Of a DNA stretch of 64,000 bases, positions 10,440-21,239 are shown piece after piece. The notes below the pieces were generated by a model. It made no database searches, was not told the origin of the DNA, and saw only the letters and a list, made by a program, of their open reading frames with translations. The DNA comes from Anthoceros angustus (lineage: Eukaryota > Streptophyta > Anthocerotopsida > Anthocerotales > Anthocerotaceae). Position 1 is the stretch's first letter. Each line of letters opens with the position of its first letter. Location of the stretch: contig MU008205.1 in assembly GCA_010909165.1 (NCBI GenBank), positions 310,001-374,000 of the forward strand, written 5' to 3'. A program made the translations under genes and the position numbers.

Positions 10440-12129
10440 GCAGCAGAAGCAGCCATTTGTGTCTCCCGGCATTTGGGCTTAGGGAAGCATCTGTAGGTGT
10501 AAATCGAGAACAGGCACACCACGATGTGTTTGTCACTGTGGGTTGGTGAAAATGTAAAAGCGGTGCAGCATGCAATTCAAGGCATCGGGCTTGGAAAGGA
10601 AGGTGATTAGGCTTGGAAAGTGTTTGCCGGGCTTGGTGACGATTATATGGTGGCATGGACTTACATGATGGCAGGTATTCCCATGACCAGCAGGGCATGG
10701 GGCCGGAAGCTCTTCATGTGTACAGTACTAGGCAAGAAGAAGGTCCCATTGCTGTACCTCATTTTATGACATTTTTCTGCGTCCTAAAAGCATGTGCACA
10801 TTTGCTAGCTTGTCTCTGCATAGAAAGGCAGCTGCATATGTACACAGATTGTAGAAGAAGACCTTGGTATTCTCTGCGCGCGCGTCCTGCAGTTTGGCAC
10901 TCTCTTGGAAGCAGTGGAGTTAGACAAAACAGTTCCTGCGGCATAAGTGTTGATGTCGACGAGATACGCGCACGACGCCATTGGTCCCACGGTGCTATGC
11001 AAGAAGGTGCGAGCATGTAAGATAGAGGCGAGGAGGCGGGGTGGGGTATGGAAGCAGCGGATCGAGCTAGTGGCAGTCGTGTACAACATATACACTAGAG
11101 AAGACGCCGGAGAGAACCCAAATGTTCATCATGAAAACTTGTGGGCCTTCGCTACCACTAATGAGATATCGGTGAGAACAGATAGGAGCCGGGTAATTAT
11201 CTGCAAAGGCTGGAAGACCTTGTACAACATATCTCCTTGCGATCCCAGGCTGGTGGTGCCATAATCGAGAGCACATAGCAGCCTGTTCTTTGCAATTAAG
11301 ATATAGAAATATAACTAGGGACGGGGCGCCATTGGTCCCCACGGTGCTATGCAAGAAGAAGGCCTGCCTGTACCTGATTCTGTGACATTTGTGTGCCTCC
11401 TGCAGGCATGTACAGCTGTGGGCAACCCCAGCTTTGAGGAAGGCGAGGCAACTTTATGAGAGAGGGTATCCAGCTGGAAGTTTGGTGAAAATGTATGAAA
11501 ATTGTGGCAGCCTCCAGTGGACCACGAGTGTGTTTGATGGACTTGCTCAAAATACGTGTTGACGTGCACGACTGCCATGATAGCAGGGGCATGGTATTTT
11601 CAGCAGTACTCCCGCAGGGAATGGGTCTTGCACTAGTATACAGGGGCAGGGTATTCTCAGCTCGTATTTCCAGCAAGGAATGGGCCAGCGGGAAGCCCTT
11701 TTGTCTCTACAGCAATATGCAAGAAGGTGCAGGCATGTGCACGTGTACATGTTTGGCATGACCTGGATTAGGCTACTCGAAAATGTTTAATGGACTGATC
11801 AAAAGATATGGTGACATGGAATGCGGTGATACAGGCACTTTTCGCAGGTAGGGTGCAGGCCGCCTTCATCTTCACATTGATATGAGAAGAGAAGGTAATC
11901 TGCACTGATTCTGCGACATTTTTGTCTCTCCTGCAGTATGTGCAATCGTGGCCTCCGGCGTTGGAGAAGGGGAAGCATCTGCATCCGCAAATCGAGAACA
12001 GGAACACCGGCTGATGTTTTAGCCGGTTTGGTGGAAATGTACGCCAACCGTGGCGTGGAAGATGCTCAGGCCGTGTTTGACCGACTTGGTCAAAAAGATG
12101 TGGTGCTCTGGTTTCTGATAAAGTTTTAA
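10440..12129 (+). pseudogene. pentatricopeptide-repeat (PPR) pseudogene, copy 1
   Basis: PPR proteins bind organelle RNA through arrays of about 35-residue helical hairpins. Broken PPR units can be read on the plus strand in several frames: VAWTYMMAGYSHDQQGMGPE at about 10,650, FMTFFCVLKACAHLLA at about 10,770, DSVTFVCLLQACTA at about 11,380, and LVEMYANRGVEDAQAVFDRL with GQKDVVLW at 12,030-12,110. The motifs resemble the PLS/E type, but no DYW or E domain is seen. Stops and frameshifts separate every unit, so this is a relic. It ends about 200 bp before the convergent SKP1-like gene C. Confidence 0.72.
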
Positions 12130-12331
12130 GCTGATATTACCAGCTAGCCATGAATGAACAACATGTCCAAATCATGCAAGGAAACACCTGCTGCACGGGT
12201 GGCTCGGGCTAACCTACCTAGCTAGCTACCTCAAGACAAGAAGGCATTGCAGCGTCCGATAAACACAGATTAAAGATCAAAATGGAGTCTTTTCTCGAAC
12301 TCAGCTACTTCCTCATTCAGAGCAGCCCTCG

Positions 12332-13290
12332 TCACAGGGTCCAGGCCATTCTCATAGAGGTCGCTCTCCTCACCGCCATCATGTAAGCAATTGCTTGCCT
12401 AACTTCAGCCTCATCCACCTTAAGACCATGTGCTTGCGCGTGAAGAATTTGTAGAACAAATTGGATCCGAGGAACGTCGAAGGAGCTGGGCAGCATCCAT
12501 ATCATCGGCGGATCGAGCCCGTGCGAGATCCGGCAGATGCACCGGACCGGACCCTTGATCGTGGGTGGAATCAGCTTGGCCTTCCGCTTAGCTTGCTTCC
12601 CACGGCGGCCCTGGCTTCCCGACTTGGAGCGGTCAGATGACCTGCTGCACCCAGCGCTGGTGCCCTCGACGTACGCAGCCAAGGCATCCACGTCCCGCTC
12701 ATCCACACCTTGCATGGTCTTCAGTGTTCGCGACAACCAGCTGTTGTAGAGGAGGATCGCGGTGCTCACCGTCAGGTTCGGGAAGGGCAACCACACCTCC
12801 TTCTCGCTGGCAGGCGCCGGCAGGCCCAGCTCTAGCCTCATCTCCTGGGGCGAAGTCGTATCCCTCTCGAAAGCATTCCAGGCCTCGGCTGCTTGGTTTG
12901 AGAGGTCCTTGATCTTGAGCAACTCGGCAGTGATAGCCACTTCGCGGAGCTGCCTCCTCGGATGGTTTGGAGCGAGGTCCGGATGTTCTCCACCGGTCCT
13001 CCTTTCTGTTACGCAAGGAAGCGAATGCGCTACCACCACCTTGACTGCTGCAAGGCTAGCAAACCCGGCCGGCAGGTGCCGAGGAGGAAGTATGTTGGCA
13101 AGTTCCAGAGTGTTGTGGAATGGGCCCAGACGGCGTAGAACGCCCTCCGCCACACTCCTTGGCACCACAAACGTGCATACCTCCTCCTCTCCTTCTTTGG
13201 ACATCCTCAAGTACTGCTGCTCAGCGCCTTCCCGAGCCCCTCCAATACCTCCTTCGCACTCCTCATCTTGGACCTCTCTTTACAAGCCAT
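12332..13290 (-). CDS. SKP1-like protein with C-terminal extension, gene C copy 1 (frameshifted as read)
   Basis: Diverged paralogue of gene A. Visible SKP1 features are VPRSVAEGVLRRLGPF, a LP..FASLAAVKVVV core, VAITAELLKIKDLSNQAAEA (SKP1 'AANYLxIKxLL' helix) and SPQEMRLELGLPAPASEKEV (F-box-binding tail). A basic extension (GRRGKQAKRKAK) and VDALAAYVEGT are shared with genes A and D. The ATG at 13,290 (MACKERSKMRSAKEVLEG) is chosen because the same start and N-terminus occur in copy 2 and match gene D (MAGKEESKRESAKEVV). The frame is lost between about 13,205 and 13,240, where copy 2 stays open. A TATA-like box lies about 120 bp upstream. Confidence 0.68.
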
Positions 13291-13408
13291 GGTCACGCCT
13301 TAAGCAAACGGACGCAAGGCGGACAGGAATCGCCGGAGCGCGACACCGAGATTGTCGGAAACGACACCACAAGTTGGGAGGATGGGAAGATCTTTTAAAC
13401 TCCCACTC

Positions 13409-13419
13409 CATAAATATAT
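13409..13419 (-). promoter_or_regulatory. TATA-like box of SKP1-like gene C copy 1
   Basis: On the minus strand the sequence reads CATATATTTATGG, 120-130 bp upstream of the chosen ATG at 13,290. The equivalent in the other copy (30,467-30,477) reads CATATATATATGG. Conservation of the box, despite many indels nearby, supports a promoter role. Confidence 0.45.
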
Positions 13420-13623
13420 GAACCTCTAGGGAGACCTCCCTCCCGCGACTATTTATTGAGGACTTTGACCTAAGCCTCTTTCACAATGTTTTTTTACCGT
13501 TATTTTTATTTTTTTTACTTCTACGTATGTTATACAAACATAGGTCTCGTTGCTTACAAAGAAGACCCTAGGTCGGTAATGGCTTGGACCCGGCCGAGTC
13601 CCCACCCCAGCACACGAACATAC

Positions 13624-14515
13624 CATGCACTCCGAAATCCTTCCCGCTGATGATAAGTCGAGCGTACACAATGGCATGCGTTGCTGACTTGCCAAGCCCT
13701 CCTGGCCACCACTGCCCACCAGACCAAAGAAGCAACCGTTAACCCACCTCTGGATTGGCCTAACCACTGACACCCCAGGCAAGCACAAAAAGCAAATCCC
13801 GACCTTGTAAGCTGTAAAGGTGGGAGTGTGCAACACGAACTCATCCGTGGACAAATCGAAGGTGGCAGTCGTCTCCAGGCCCTGCACATTGGAGCCATGC
13901 CCCAGCTCTGTCTGGGCATAACAGCCTATAATTGCCATCTTGTAGGCAAGCGGGATCCACTTGCGCTGCTGCTCCTCCGTGGCCTGGCCCTTGATGGCTG
14001 GAATGAACATGCCCTGCGCGGCCAGGACGAGAATGAGCGACAGCAGCCCACCATGGTGGGTGGGTGGGTGCTGAGGAGCAGCCTTTTCAATTCTTACCCA
14101 ATGGAGATCCGTGTAAGCCGGCTGATCCAATTGCGAGCGCAGCTTGAATGACTCCTCCTCTGCAACAAGACGGGCAAGCCCAAGAAATTCTCAGCCCAAT
14201 ACGAGCCAATCCAAGCTCGAAGCCAAGCCAAGCCTTGCCTTGCTTGGTGCTGGTGGGTGGTCTTGGGTATTATCACCCACCTGAGAGCTGCTTCTCCAGA
14301 ATGATGGTCCATACATGCTTGGCCTTGCGCAGCGTGTCATCATAGAGGGCCTTGCGGTCCAGCGAGACCCGGGCCGACTTGTCGAGGACGGGATCGGCTG
14401 CCACCAAATCCGCCATGCGCTGGTCCAGCCGCAGGGCCTCCTCCCCGCCGGCCAGCAGCACCTTCATGGCGTGCACATCGAAGCGCGCGTTGCGCCGCTC
14501 CGCCTCCAGCGCCAT
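13624..14515 (-). pseudogene. ACX: peroxisomal acyl-CoA oxidase, 5' four exons only (truncated)
   Basis: Acyl-CoA oxidase does the first step of peroxisomal fatty-acid beta-oxidation: acyl-CoA plus O2 gives trans-2-enoyl-CoA plus H2O2. The minus strand gives exon 1 at 14,515-14,281 (MALEAERRNARFDVHAMK...), exon 2 at 14,159-14,098, exon 3 at 14,013-13,804 and exon 4 at 13,711-13,624, all with GT-AG borders and compatible phases (235+62+210+88 nt, about 198 codons). Family landmarks are [13 protein letters not shown] across junction 2/3, [20 protein letters not shown], and K-WWPGGLGK across junction 3/4. Plant ACX1-type proteins have about 660 residues, so two thirds are missing. Homology stops in intron 4 at about 13,606, where the block containing SKP1-like gene C begins. 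A working gene is therefore unlikely unless the assembly is chimeric here. Confidence 0.88.
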
Positions 14516-14757
14516 GGCCTTCTAACGCTGCTGCTGCTGCTGTTTGTGGGACAAGGAGCCGGAGAGGAGGAGCAAGGAAGGCGAATTTATGTGAGGCCCG
14601 GACACACCCTTTTGTGGGCGATTGTGAGAATGTGGGTTTTGGCAGGTAGCCAAGTGGCATCTGTGATCGGTTTCCGGAACCACCAACCAAACGCAAAGCA
14701 GAGAAGCAGGAAGTGGAAGGGCAGGAGACCTGGTCGGCAGTGGGCAAGGCAGGGGCT
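14516..14757. promoter_or_regulatory. shared upstream region of ACX (-) and F-box/kelch copy 2 (+)
   Basis: Only 242 bp separate the two divergent start codons, so any promoters must overlap. It contains a CTG run (14,528-14,543) just beside the ACX ATG. I see no clear TATA box. Confidence 0.5.
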
Positions 14758-16011
14758 ATGTCGTCGGCGGACGGGAAGCTCCTGCCGGGCCTGCCGGACG
14801 ACCTCGCCTGCCTGTGCCTGGCCGGGGTCCCGCTGGCAGCAGGCGCGGCTCAAGGGCGTGTCCAAGGCGTGGCGGGAATGTCTGAGCGCGCGCTTCCTGC
14901 TGGAAGTGCGCGCCCGGACCGGAAGCAGGAGGAGTTCCTTTGCGTGTTCCGGGACGCTCTAGCGCAGGGTGAGCTGTGGGATCCCAGAGCCAGGCTATGG
15001 CGCTCCTGCCGCCCATGCCCTGCGACCCATACAGCTACGGGCTCACCAACTTCGAGTGCGTGGCCGTGGGGTCGGCGCTGCTGGTGATCGGGGAGCCCGC
15101 TTCGACGCGCGCTCCTACCTGATGGAGCGGCCTCTGGCCTCCGCCGCCTGTTTCCGCCTCGACACGCTCACGCGTTGGCAGCGGGTAGCGGACATGCCCA
15201 CCCCGAGGGGATCCTTCGCCTGCGCCGCCGCCCAGGACCAGCAGTCCGTGCTGGTGGCGGGCGGAGGATCGCCATGCGCAGTTTGCGGCGGCGGATCCCG
15301 CACCACCGCAGTCGAGAGGTACCTGGTGCGGGAGGATCGCTGGCAGCGGCTCTCCGGGCTCAGCCGCATCCGGGCCGGGTGCTCGGGATTCTTCCTCCGA
15401 GGCCGCTTCTACGTCATGGGCGGGTACGGGGACTCCAAGACCATCGCCGGGGTGCTGCCCGTGGACGAGTTCTACTCCGATGGCGAGGTGCTGGATCCCG
15501 GGACCGGGACCTGGACGCCCCTGGAGCCCATGTGGGAGGAGGGCGAGAGAACGCGGTTGGGGAAGCTTGCCCTGCTCCGGGACCAGCTCTACATGCTGGA
15601 CGGTGCGGCCATCTTCAGGTTCCATCCCTTCCTGATGCTGCACCGATGCCATTTGCACTCCGCCCACCACCCAATTCGATTCCTGTGCTGACCCCATCTT
15701 TTCCTCTTCTTCTTGGCACGCAGGTACGATGTGGACGACAACAGATGGTTCTTGAGTCCAGGCTGCCCGACAGCATGCTGCTAGCGGACGGAGTCGGAGG
15801 CTGGTGGCCTTGGATGGGGAGCTGTATGTCATCCCGGGAGCGCGCCCATGTACAGGGAAGGGGCCGGCAGGAAGAAGGGGTGATGGTGTTTCAGGTTTAC
15901 GATCCCAGGAGCCGGAGCTGGAGGATGGTGCCTACCAGAAGGCCTCTGGCGCATTCGCAGGGCACCAACAGCAGCGCGCCCTTGGGAGCCATGTGCGCCA
16001 TTCGACTCTGA
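14758..16011 (+). CDS. F-box/kelch-repeat protein, copy 2 (frameshifted as read)
   Basis: Second copy of the SCF substrate adaptor described at 46-1,307. The F-box starts at the ATG at 14,758. Exon 1 is 14,758-15,618, intron 15,619-15,723, exon 2 15,724-16,011. The middle kelch section is better preserved than in copy 1: CSGFFLRGRFYVMGGYGDSK and TRLGKLALLRDQLYMLDG are in one frame. The F-box half is worse: two bases are missing near 14,835 (VPLWQQ becomes VPLAAG), and single bases are missing from runs near 14,921, 15,006 and 15,092. The two copies break at different places, and each fills the other's gaps. The far end (WRMVPTRRPLAHSQ) is shared. Confidence 0.85.
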
Positions 16012-16261
16012 CCTAACCCACCACCTGTTTCTGCTTCTTCACCGCAACTACTGCTCTCGTTCTTGCTGCTTGCACTAGGGACCACATTGCCAGTCTCCAT
16101 ATGCGGCGGGCATGGATTGGGCATGCTGGATGTGGTGTGTGTGTATGTTCTGTGGCCTCCTTCCTCCTCCTGCTTTGTACATAGGTGTGACCGATATTAG
16201 TTTCTGGCAGCAGGCTAGCTATTGCTACCGCTTCCCAAGAATGACTCTTGCCATGTTGTAC

Positions 16262-16570
16262 ATTATAGCCGCCTTCATCTCAACCTGTCTCCAAACTTTG
16301 GACGGAAAACAAATGTGGCTTGTGCTTGTGTTCCACATCAACCTATATCTCCGAGCTCTGGAGGGAAAACAAGGAGGCTGTGCTTGTGTGGAACTCAAAG
16401 TGGTGCCTGTGTGGAACCCAAACTCTGGAGGGAAATGAAAGGAGGCTGTGCTTGTGTGGAACCCAAACTCTGGAGGGAAAAGGAAGGGGCTGTGCTTGTG
16501 TTCCACATCGACCTGTATCTCCGAAATCTGGAGGGAAAACAAAGATGCTGTGCTTGTGTTTCACACACAG
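16262..16570. repeat. GTGCTTGTGTGGAACC minisatellite, copy 2
   Basis: Counterpart of the array at 1,560-1,875, with the same imperfect units and no separate coding evidence. Its inner part starts the 1.4-kb segment that is doubled just downstream. Confidence 0.78.
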
Positions 16571-17736
16571 CCTTGACAACGCCTACGGTCTACTGTCTAC
16601 AATTGGCTCTGCACCTCTGGTGTCTCTTTGCAACAAAATGTATCCAATTCCAGCTCGAATCCTATGGATGCCATTCGATAACATGACTCCGAGCTCGACC
16701 GGTGGGTCGAACAAATTCTTCGCTATTCCCTTTCCCGACAAGGACTTGACACATCTGCCATGCATCTGCCCGCACTCAAACAGTGGCAGACAGACCGTGT
16801 GGGTAACAGGTCCTTGTTTGACAGTCTGGTGGAAGTCTTATTATTAGCCAGTGACTGGGCCGGGCCTCAGTTGGATGGGAACAGAACCCTACTGACAAGA
16901 ACACCAAATGTACCATAGTGATGTCAGCCTGTTCCGCATCAACAGGACAGGCTCACGCCTGTGAAACCGCCTATGACATATGTATGTAGAAATCGCGTAT
17001 GCCGCATATGTATGTATATATGTCCGTCTACGGGTGCGAGTAATCACACGAGTCCCGAGGACGGGAGATGTTTGCAAGGTGCAAGTGAGCCGCGGGCCGC
17101 AGTTGCCATCTTGTTTGCACATTTGGCCCCTCGCTCTCCCAAAATGGACACATATTTATAAAAAAGAAGGTCGCTCTTAAGCATCCTGCGCTTAGATCCG
17201 TACTTGCATGGGGCGCCTGAAAGGGAGTGGAAGTAGCTTAGGCACACCAGGGTTCAAGTTGTGAAGTACCAAGTCCCAGAACTGAAATTCCGTCCAAGTG
17301 GAATTCTTATTTCCTTCTTCTAACGCGGCTCGATGGATTTGGTCCCCGGATCCATACATGGTGTATGCACCTGCGTACAGCATGAGTGTAGAATGGATAC
17401 AAACGCCTACTCGACGCGTAATTTCTACGTAGGACACCCAGCGGCCTTGCCACTTTCTGCCCACATGTACATACTTGCTCGGCAACAGAATCTGTGGGCG
17501 GCGGATCACTCACAAATTTCTGCGCGCAGCCAGCGAGTCCCGGTCTCCCAAGCACCATCGACATCTGTAGGAGATGCATCCGCTGGGCACCTCGAGCGCG
17601 CTCCTCTACAGTCTACACTCCATGGCCAGCGCTTACCCTCAGTATGTACGCTGCAGGTCACGATGGAATCATTCGTTGTCTCTGAAAATTTTCAGGGCAT
17701 GCCCACCCGATTGTGTGCAATGCACATTAACATTGT
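16324..17736. repeat. 1.4-kb tandem duplication, unit 1
   Basis: Starts at GCTTGTGTTCCACATC inside the minisatellite and runs through the gene-free flank. It is followed at once by unit 2. Offset between matching points is 1,413 bp. Block A1 has only one such segment (about 1,620-3,055). Confidence 0.85.
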
Positions 17737-19154
17737 GCTTGTGTTCCACATCAACCTATATCTCCGAGCTCTGGAGGGAAAACAAGGAGGCTGTGCTTGT
17801 GTGGAACTCAAAGTGGTGCCTGTGTGGAACCCAAACTCTGGAGGAAATGAAAGGAGGCTGTGCTTGTGTGGAACCCAAACTCTGGAGAGAAAAGGAAGGG
17901 GCTGTGCTTGTGTTCCACATCGACCTGTATCTCCGAAATCTGGAGGGAAACAAAGATGCTGTGCTTGTGTTTCACACACAGCCTTGACAACGCCTACGGT
18001 CTACTGTCTACAATTGGCTCTGCACCTCTGGTGTCTCTTTGCAACCAAATGTATCCAATTCCAGCTCGAATCCTATGGATGCCATTCGATAACATGACTC
18101 CGAGCTCGACCGGTGGGTCGAACAAATTCTTCGCTATTCCCTTTCCCGACAAGGACTTGACACATCTGCCATGCATCTGCCCGCACTCAAACAGTGGCAG
18201 ACAGACCGTGTGGGTAACAGGTCCTTGTTTGACAGTCTGGTGGAAGTCTTATTATTAGCCAGTGACTGGGCCGGGCCTCGGTTGGATGGGAACAGAACCC
18301 TACTGACAAGAACACCAAATGTACCATAGTGATGTCAGCCTGTTCCGCATCAACAGGACAGGCTCACGCCTGTGAAACCGCCTATGACATATGTAGAAAT
18401 CGCGTATGCCGCATATGTATGTATATATGTCCGTCTACGGGTGCGAGTAATCACACGACTTCCGAGGAGAGGAGATATTTGCAAGGTGCAAGTGAGCCGC
18501 GAGCCGCAGTTGCCATCCTCTTTTGCACATTTGGCCCTCGCGCTCGCAGGCTCGCACCTTCTAGGCCAAAATGGACACATACTTATAATAAGAAGGCCGC
18601 TGTTAAGCATCCGTCGCTTAGATCCGTACTTGGCATGGGGCGCCTGAAAGGGAGTGGAAGTAGCTTAGGCACACCAGGGTGCAAGTTGTCAAGTACCAAG
18701 TCCCATAACTGAAATTCCGTCCAAGTGGAATTCTTATTTCTTCTAACGCGGCTCGATGGATTTGGTCCCCGGATCCATACATGGTGCACCTGCGTACAGC
18801 ATGAGTGTAGAATGGATACAAACGCCTACTCGACGCGTAATTTCTACGTAGGACACCCAGCGGCCTTGCCACTTTCTGCCCACATGTACATACTTGCTCG
18901 GCAACAGAATCTGTGGGCGGCGGATCACTCACAAATTTCTGCGCGCAGCCAGCGAGTCCCGGTCTCCCAAGCACCATCGACATCTGTAGGAGATGCATCC
19001 GCTGGGCACCTCGAGCGCGCTCCTCTACAGTCTACACTCCATGGCCAGCGCTTACCCTCAGTATGTACGCTGCAGGTCACGATGGAATCATTCGTTGTCT
19101 CTGAAAATTTTCAGGGCATGCCCACCGATTGTGTGCAATGCACATTAACATTGT
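17737..19154. repeat. 1.4-kb tandem duplication, unit 2
   Basis: Begins where ...CATTAACATTGT is joined to GCTTGTGTTCCACATC. At the true right end (19,151) the same TTGT is followed by ACTTGAAGAGG, so the junction sits in a short TTGTRCTTG match. The minisatellite appears here a third time (17,737-17,985). Confidence 0.85.
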
Positions 19155-19989
19155 ACTTGAAGAGGTCTCGACATAAAGACGTTGAAGTGACAAAGCGGAG
19201 AGACGTCCGCGATCGCGAACCAGCTTCCTTCATGCATCTGCCTGAAGTCGGGTCCTTCAGCTTGGACTTTCACACGGGCTGGGCAGGGAGTAAATTATAG
19301 CCAAGGAACGGGCGATACGAGCCGCATTCACGTACGGTATTGCCAGCTGGTGAGTGATCACTTGTCAGGAGACAGCAAAGCGAATTCCACGTCATATGTA
19401 TGCTACAACCTCGGGGCATCGGCAGGCGGCAGCTGTAGCCAGGGACAAAGCTAGAAGACTGCAGTCTCAAAGCACGGCCATGTCAAGACAAGGCAAGGGT
19501 AGGTTCAATGAGCTCTCGCTCCAAGCTGGCACCCCAAAGCTGTGCGCGATTGCTCGCTGCATTGCTAACATAAGTGCAGACCCATGACCATTGCTCTAGC
19601 CTGTACATGTACGGCCGATCGCATTCCAGTGGTGTGGTCAGCACTTGCTTCAATGTATGGCAACAAAACCCTAAACAGATATATGCAGAGCTTGAGCTCA
19701 TGAGGTTCTCTACAGCTTCTCTTGCTGAAATTCTCTCTGGACAGCGGTTAGTGCAACATCAAATCTGTGAAACACATTGGTACCACAGCTGATAAATGTA
19801 CAGGACCAGGGAATACATATCTCGGCCATGGCACAAACACTTCGAGACATGGACAAGTCGTCACCTAGGGATCTTGCACTAGGGTCATACATCATTTGTA
19901 ATGTAATGTAAGACATAACTGCCACATACATTTGTAATGGAAACTGCACGTGCTGCACGGTGGCTACATATGGCCAGCCACCTAGCTGC
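19155..19989. other. intergenic stretch between duplication and SKP1-like gene A copy 2
   Basis: Equivalent to 3,060-3,893. No gene, RNA or promoter element recognised. It corresponds to the region downstream of the minus-strand SKP1-like gene. Confidence 0.55.
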
Positions 19990-21065
19990 TCAAAAACAAG
20001 AGGCATTGCAGGGTAGGGCAGGATACACAGCAGCTGGATTAAGCTGACGCAGTTTTCCTTGCACTCCTCTAATTCCTTTCCAGGACATCCAGCTCGATCT
20101 CTTCGAGGTCCTCCTCATCAGCACCAGCCATGGTGCACGCACTTGTTTCTCGAGCGGCAGCCTCCTCCTCTAGCTCATCAGCAGCAGGCCTTATGGAACC
20201 AACTGCTCGTCGAGCGCCAGCCTCATCGACCTCGCACTCACCACAACCTTGCCGCTGGGGAAGAACTTGTAGCAGATCTGCTGGGTACAGAGGACCGTGT
20301 CTGCCGTTGGACTCTTGGCTGCGGATGTCATTCTGCTGGGATTGATTCCTTCGGCGGACCCGGCGTCTCTGCTTCGCAGCTGACTTGCTGCACTCTCCCT
20401 TCTCAGCTGCGGGAGCGCTGGTGCCCTCCACGTACGCAACCAAGGCATCCACGTCCCGCTCATCGTTCACACCTTGCATGGCCATCACCCTCTCCGACAG
20501 CCACTCGTTGTAGTCCATGATGGTCTGTGCCGCCTGTGGGTTCTCGAGGGGCAACCAAGCTTCCTCCTCGGTCGCAGGAGCCGGCAGGTTCAACTCCTCC
20601 CTGATCTCCTGGGGTGAGCACCGCCTCCAAAAATCGTTCCCGGCCTCGGTTGCTTGGTAAACGAGCTCCCGGAGGTTAAGAAGCTCAGCCGCAACAGCTA
20701 CCTGGAGTAGTTGGATCCCCTTGACCGATTGGCAGAATCTGCGGACGTTGGCCTGCCGCTCGAGCTCCCTTCTGTTACCTGCGTAGGAGGAGCAATACCA
20801 CATCACCCCGCGGAGTGCAGCCAGGAAGTCAATCTGGCCGGCAGCTGCGTTGGAGGAAGACTTTGGGCAAGGGGCAGAGTCTCGTGGAAGGGGCCGAGAG
20901 GTCGCAGGACGCCGTCCGCGGCACTCCTTGGCACCGTAAACACGCCTTTCTGCCCCAGCTCTCGGATCCGGATTGGATGCAGTGCAACCTGACGAACCGC
21001 ACCTCAAGGAGTTCCGCCTCCACTACCAGCTCCTTGGCACTCCCACTCTTGGCCCACCAAGCCAT
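19990..21065 (-). CDS. SKP1-like protein with C-terminal extension, gene A copy 2 (frameshifted as read)
   Basis: Second copy of gene A; function and domains as at 3,894-4,971. Here the N-terminus is intact from the ATG at 21,065 (MAWWAKSGSAKELVVEAELL). The SKP1 core and tail (GVMWYCSSYAGN, VAAELLNLRELVYQ, CSPQEIREELNLPAPATEEE) are in one frame. Single bases are missing near 20,966 (GGATCCG for GGATCCGG), near 20,823 (CCAGG for CCAGGG) and in short T-runs near 20,054 and 20,080; each site is complete in copy 1. The T-run losses end the chain early at ...DVLERN and remove about 30 acidic/coiled residues. It is likely one intact gene in two imperfect reads, or a recent duplicate. Confidence 0.72.
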
Positions 21066-21239
21066 TGGCTGCTTAGGCTTTTAAGACACACCAACCTGAT
21101 GGAGATAAGCAAACACAATCGAGGCCTTAGCCTCCACCTCCCAAGCAAGATGCCAAGCCCTCGTCTGGACGTCGTTCCCTCGTCTTCGTGCTTCCCTGTC
21201 GAGACGAGAGCAGCTTGACGAATGCGGGCCCTTAAAACT

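Larger units (their letters stand above)
1..13606. repeat. large duplicated block, copy A1
   Basis: Base 1 matches 14,713 exactly and homology continues to 13,606, which matches 30,657. Contents in order: F-box/kelch, minisatellite, SKP1-like A, copia remnant, unassigned stretch, PPR pseudogene, SKP1-like C. Confidence 0.9.
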
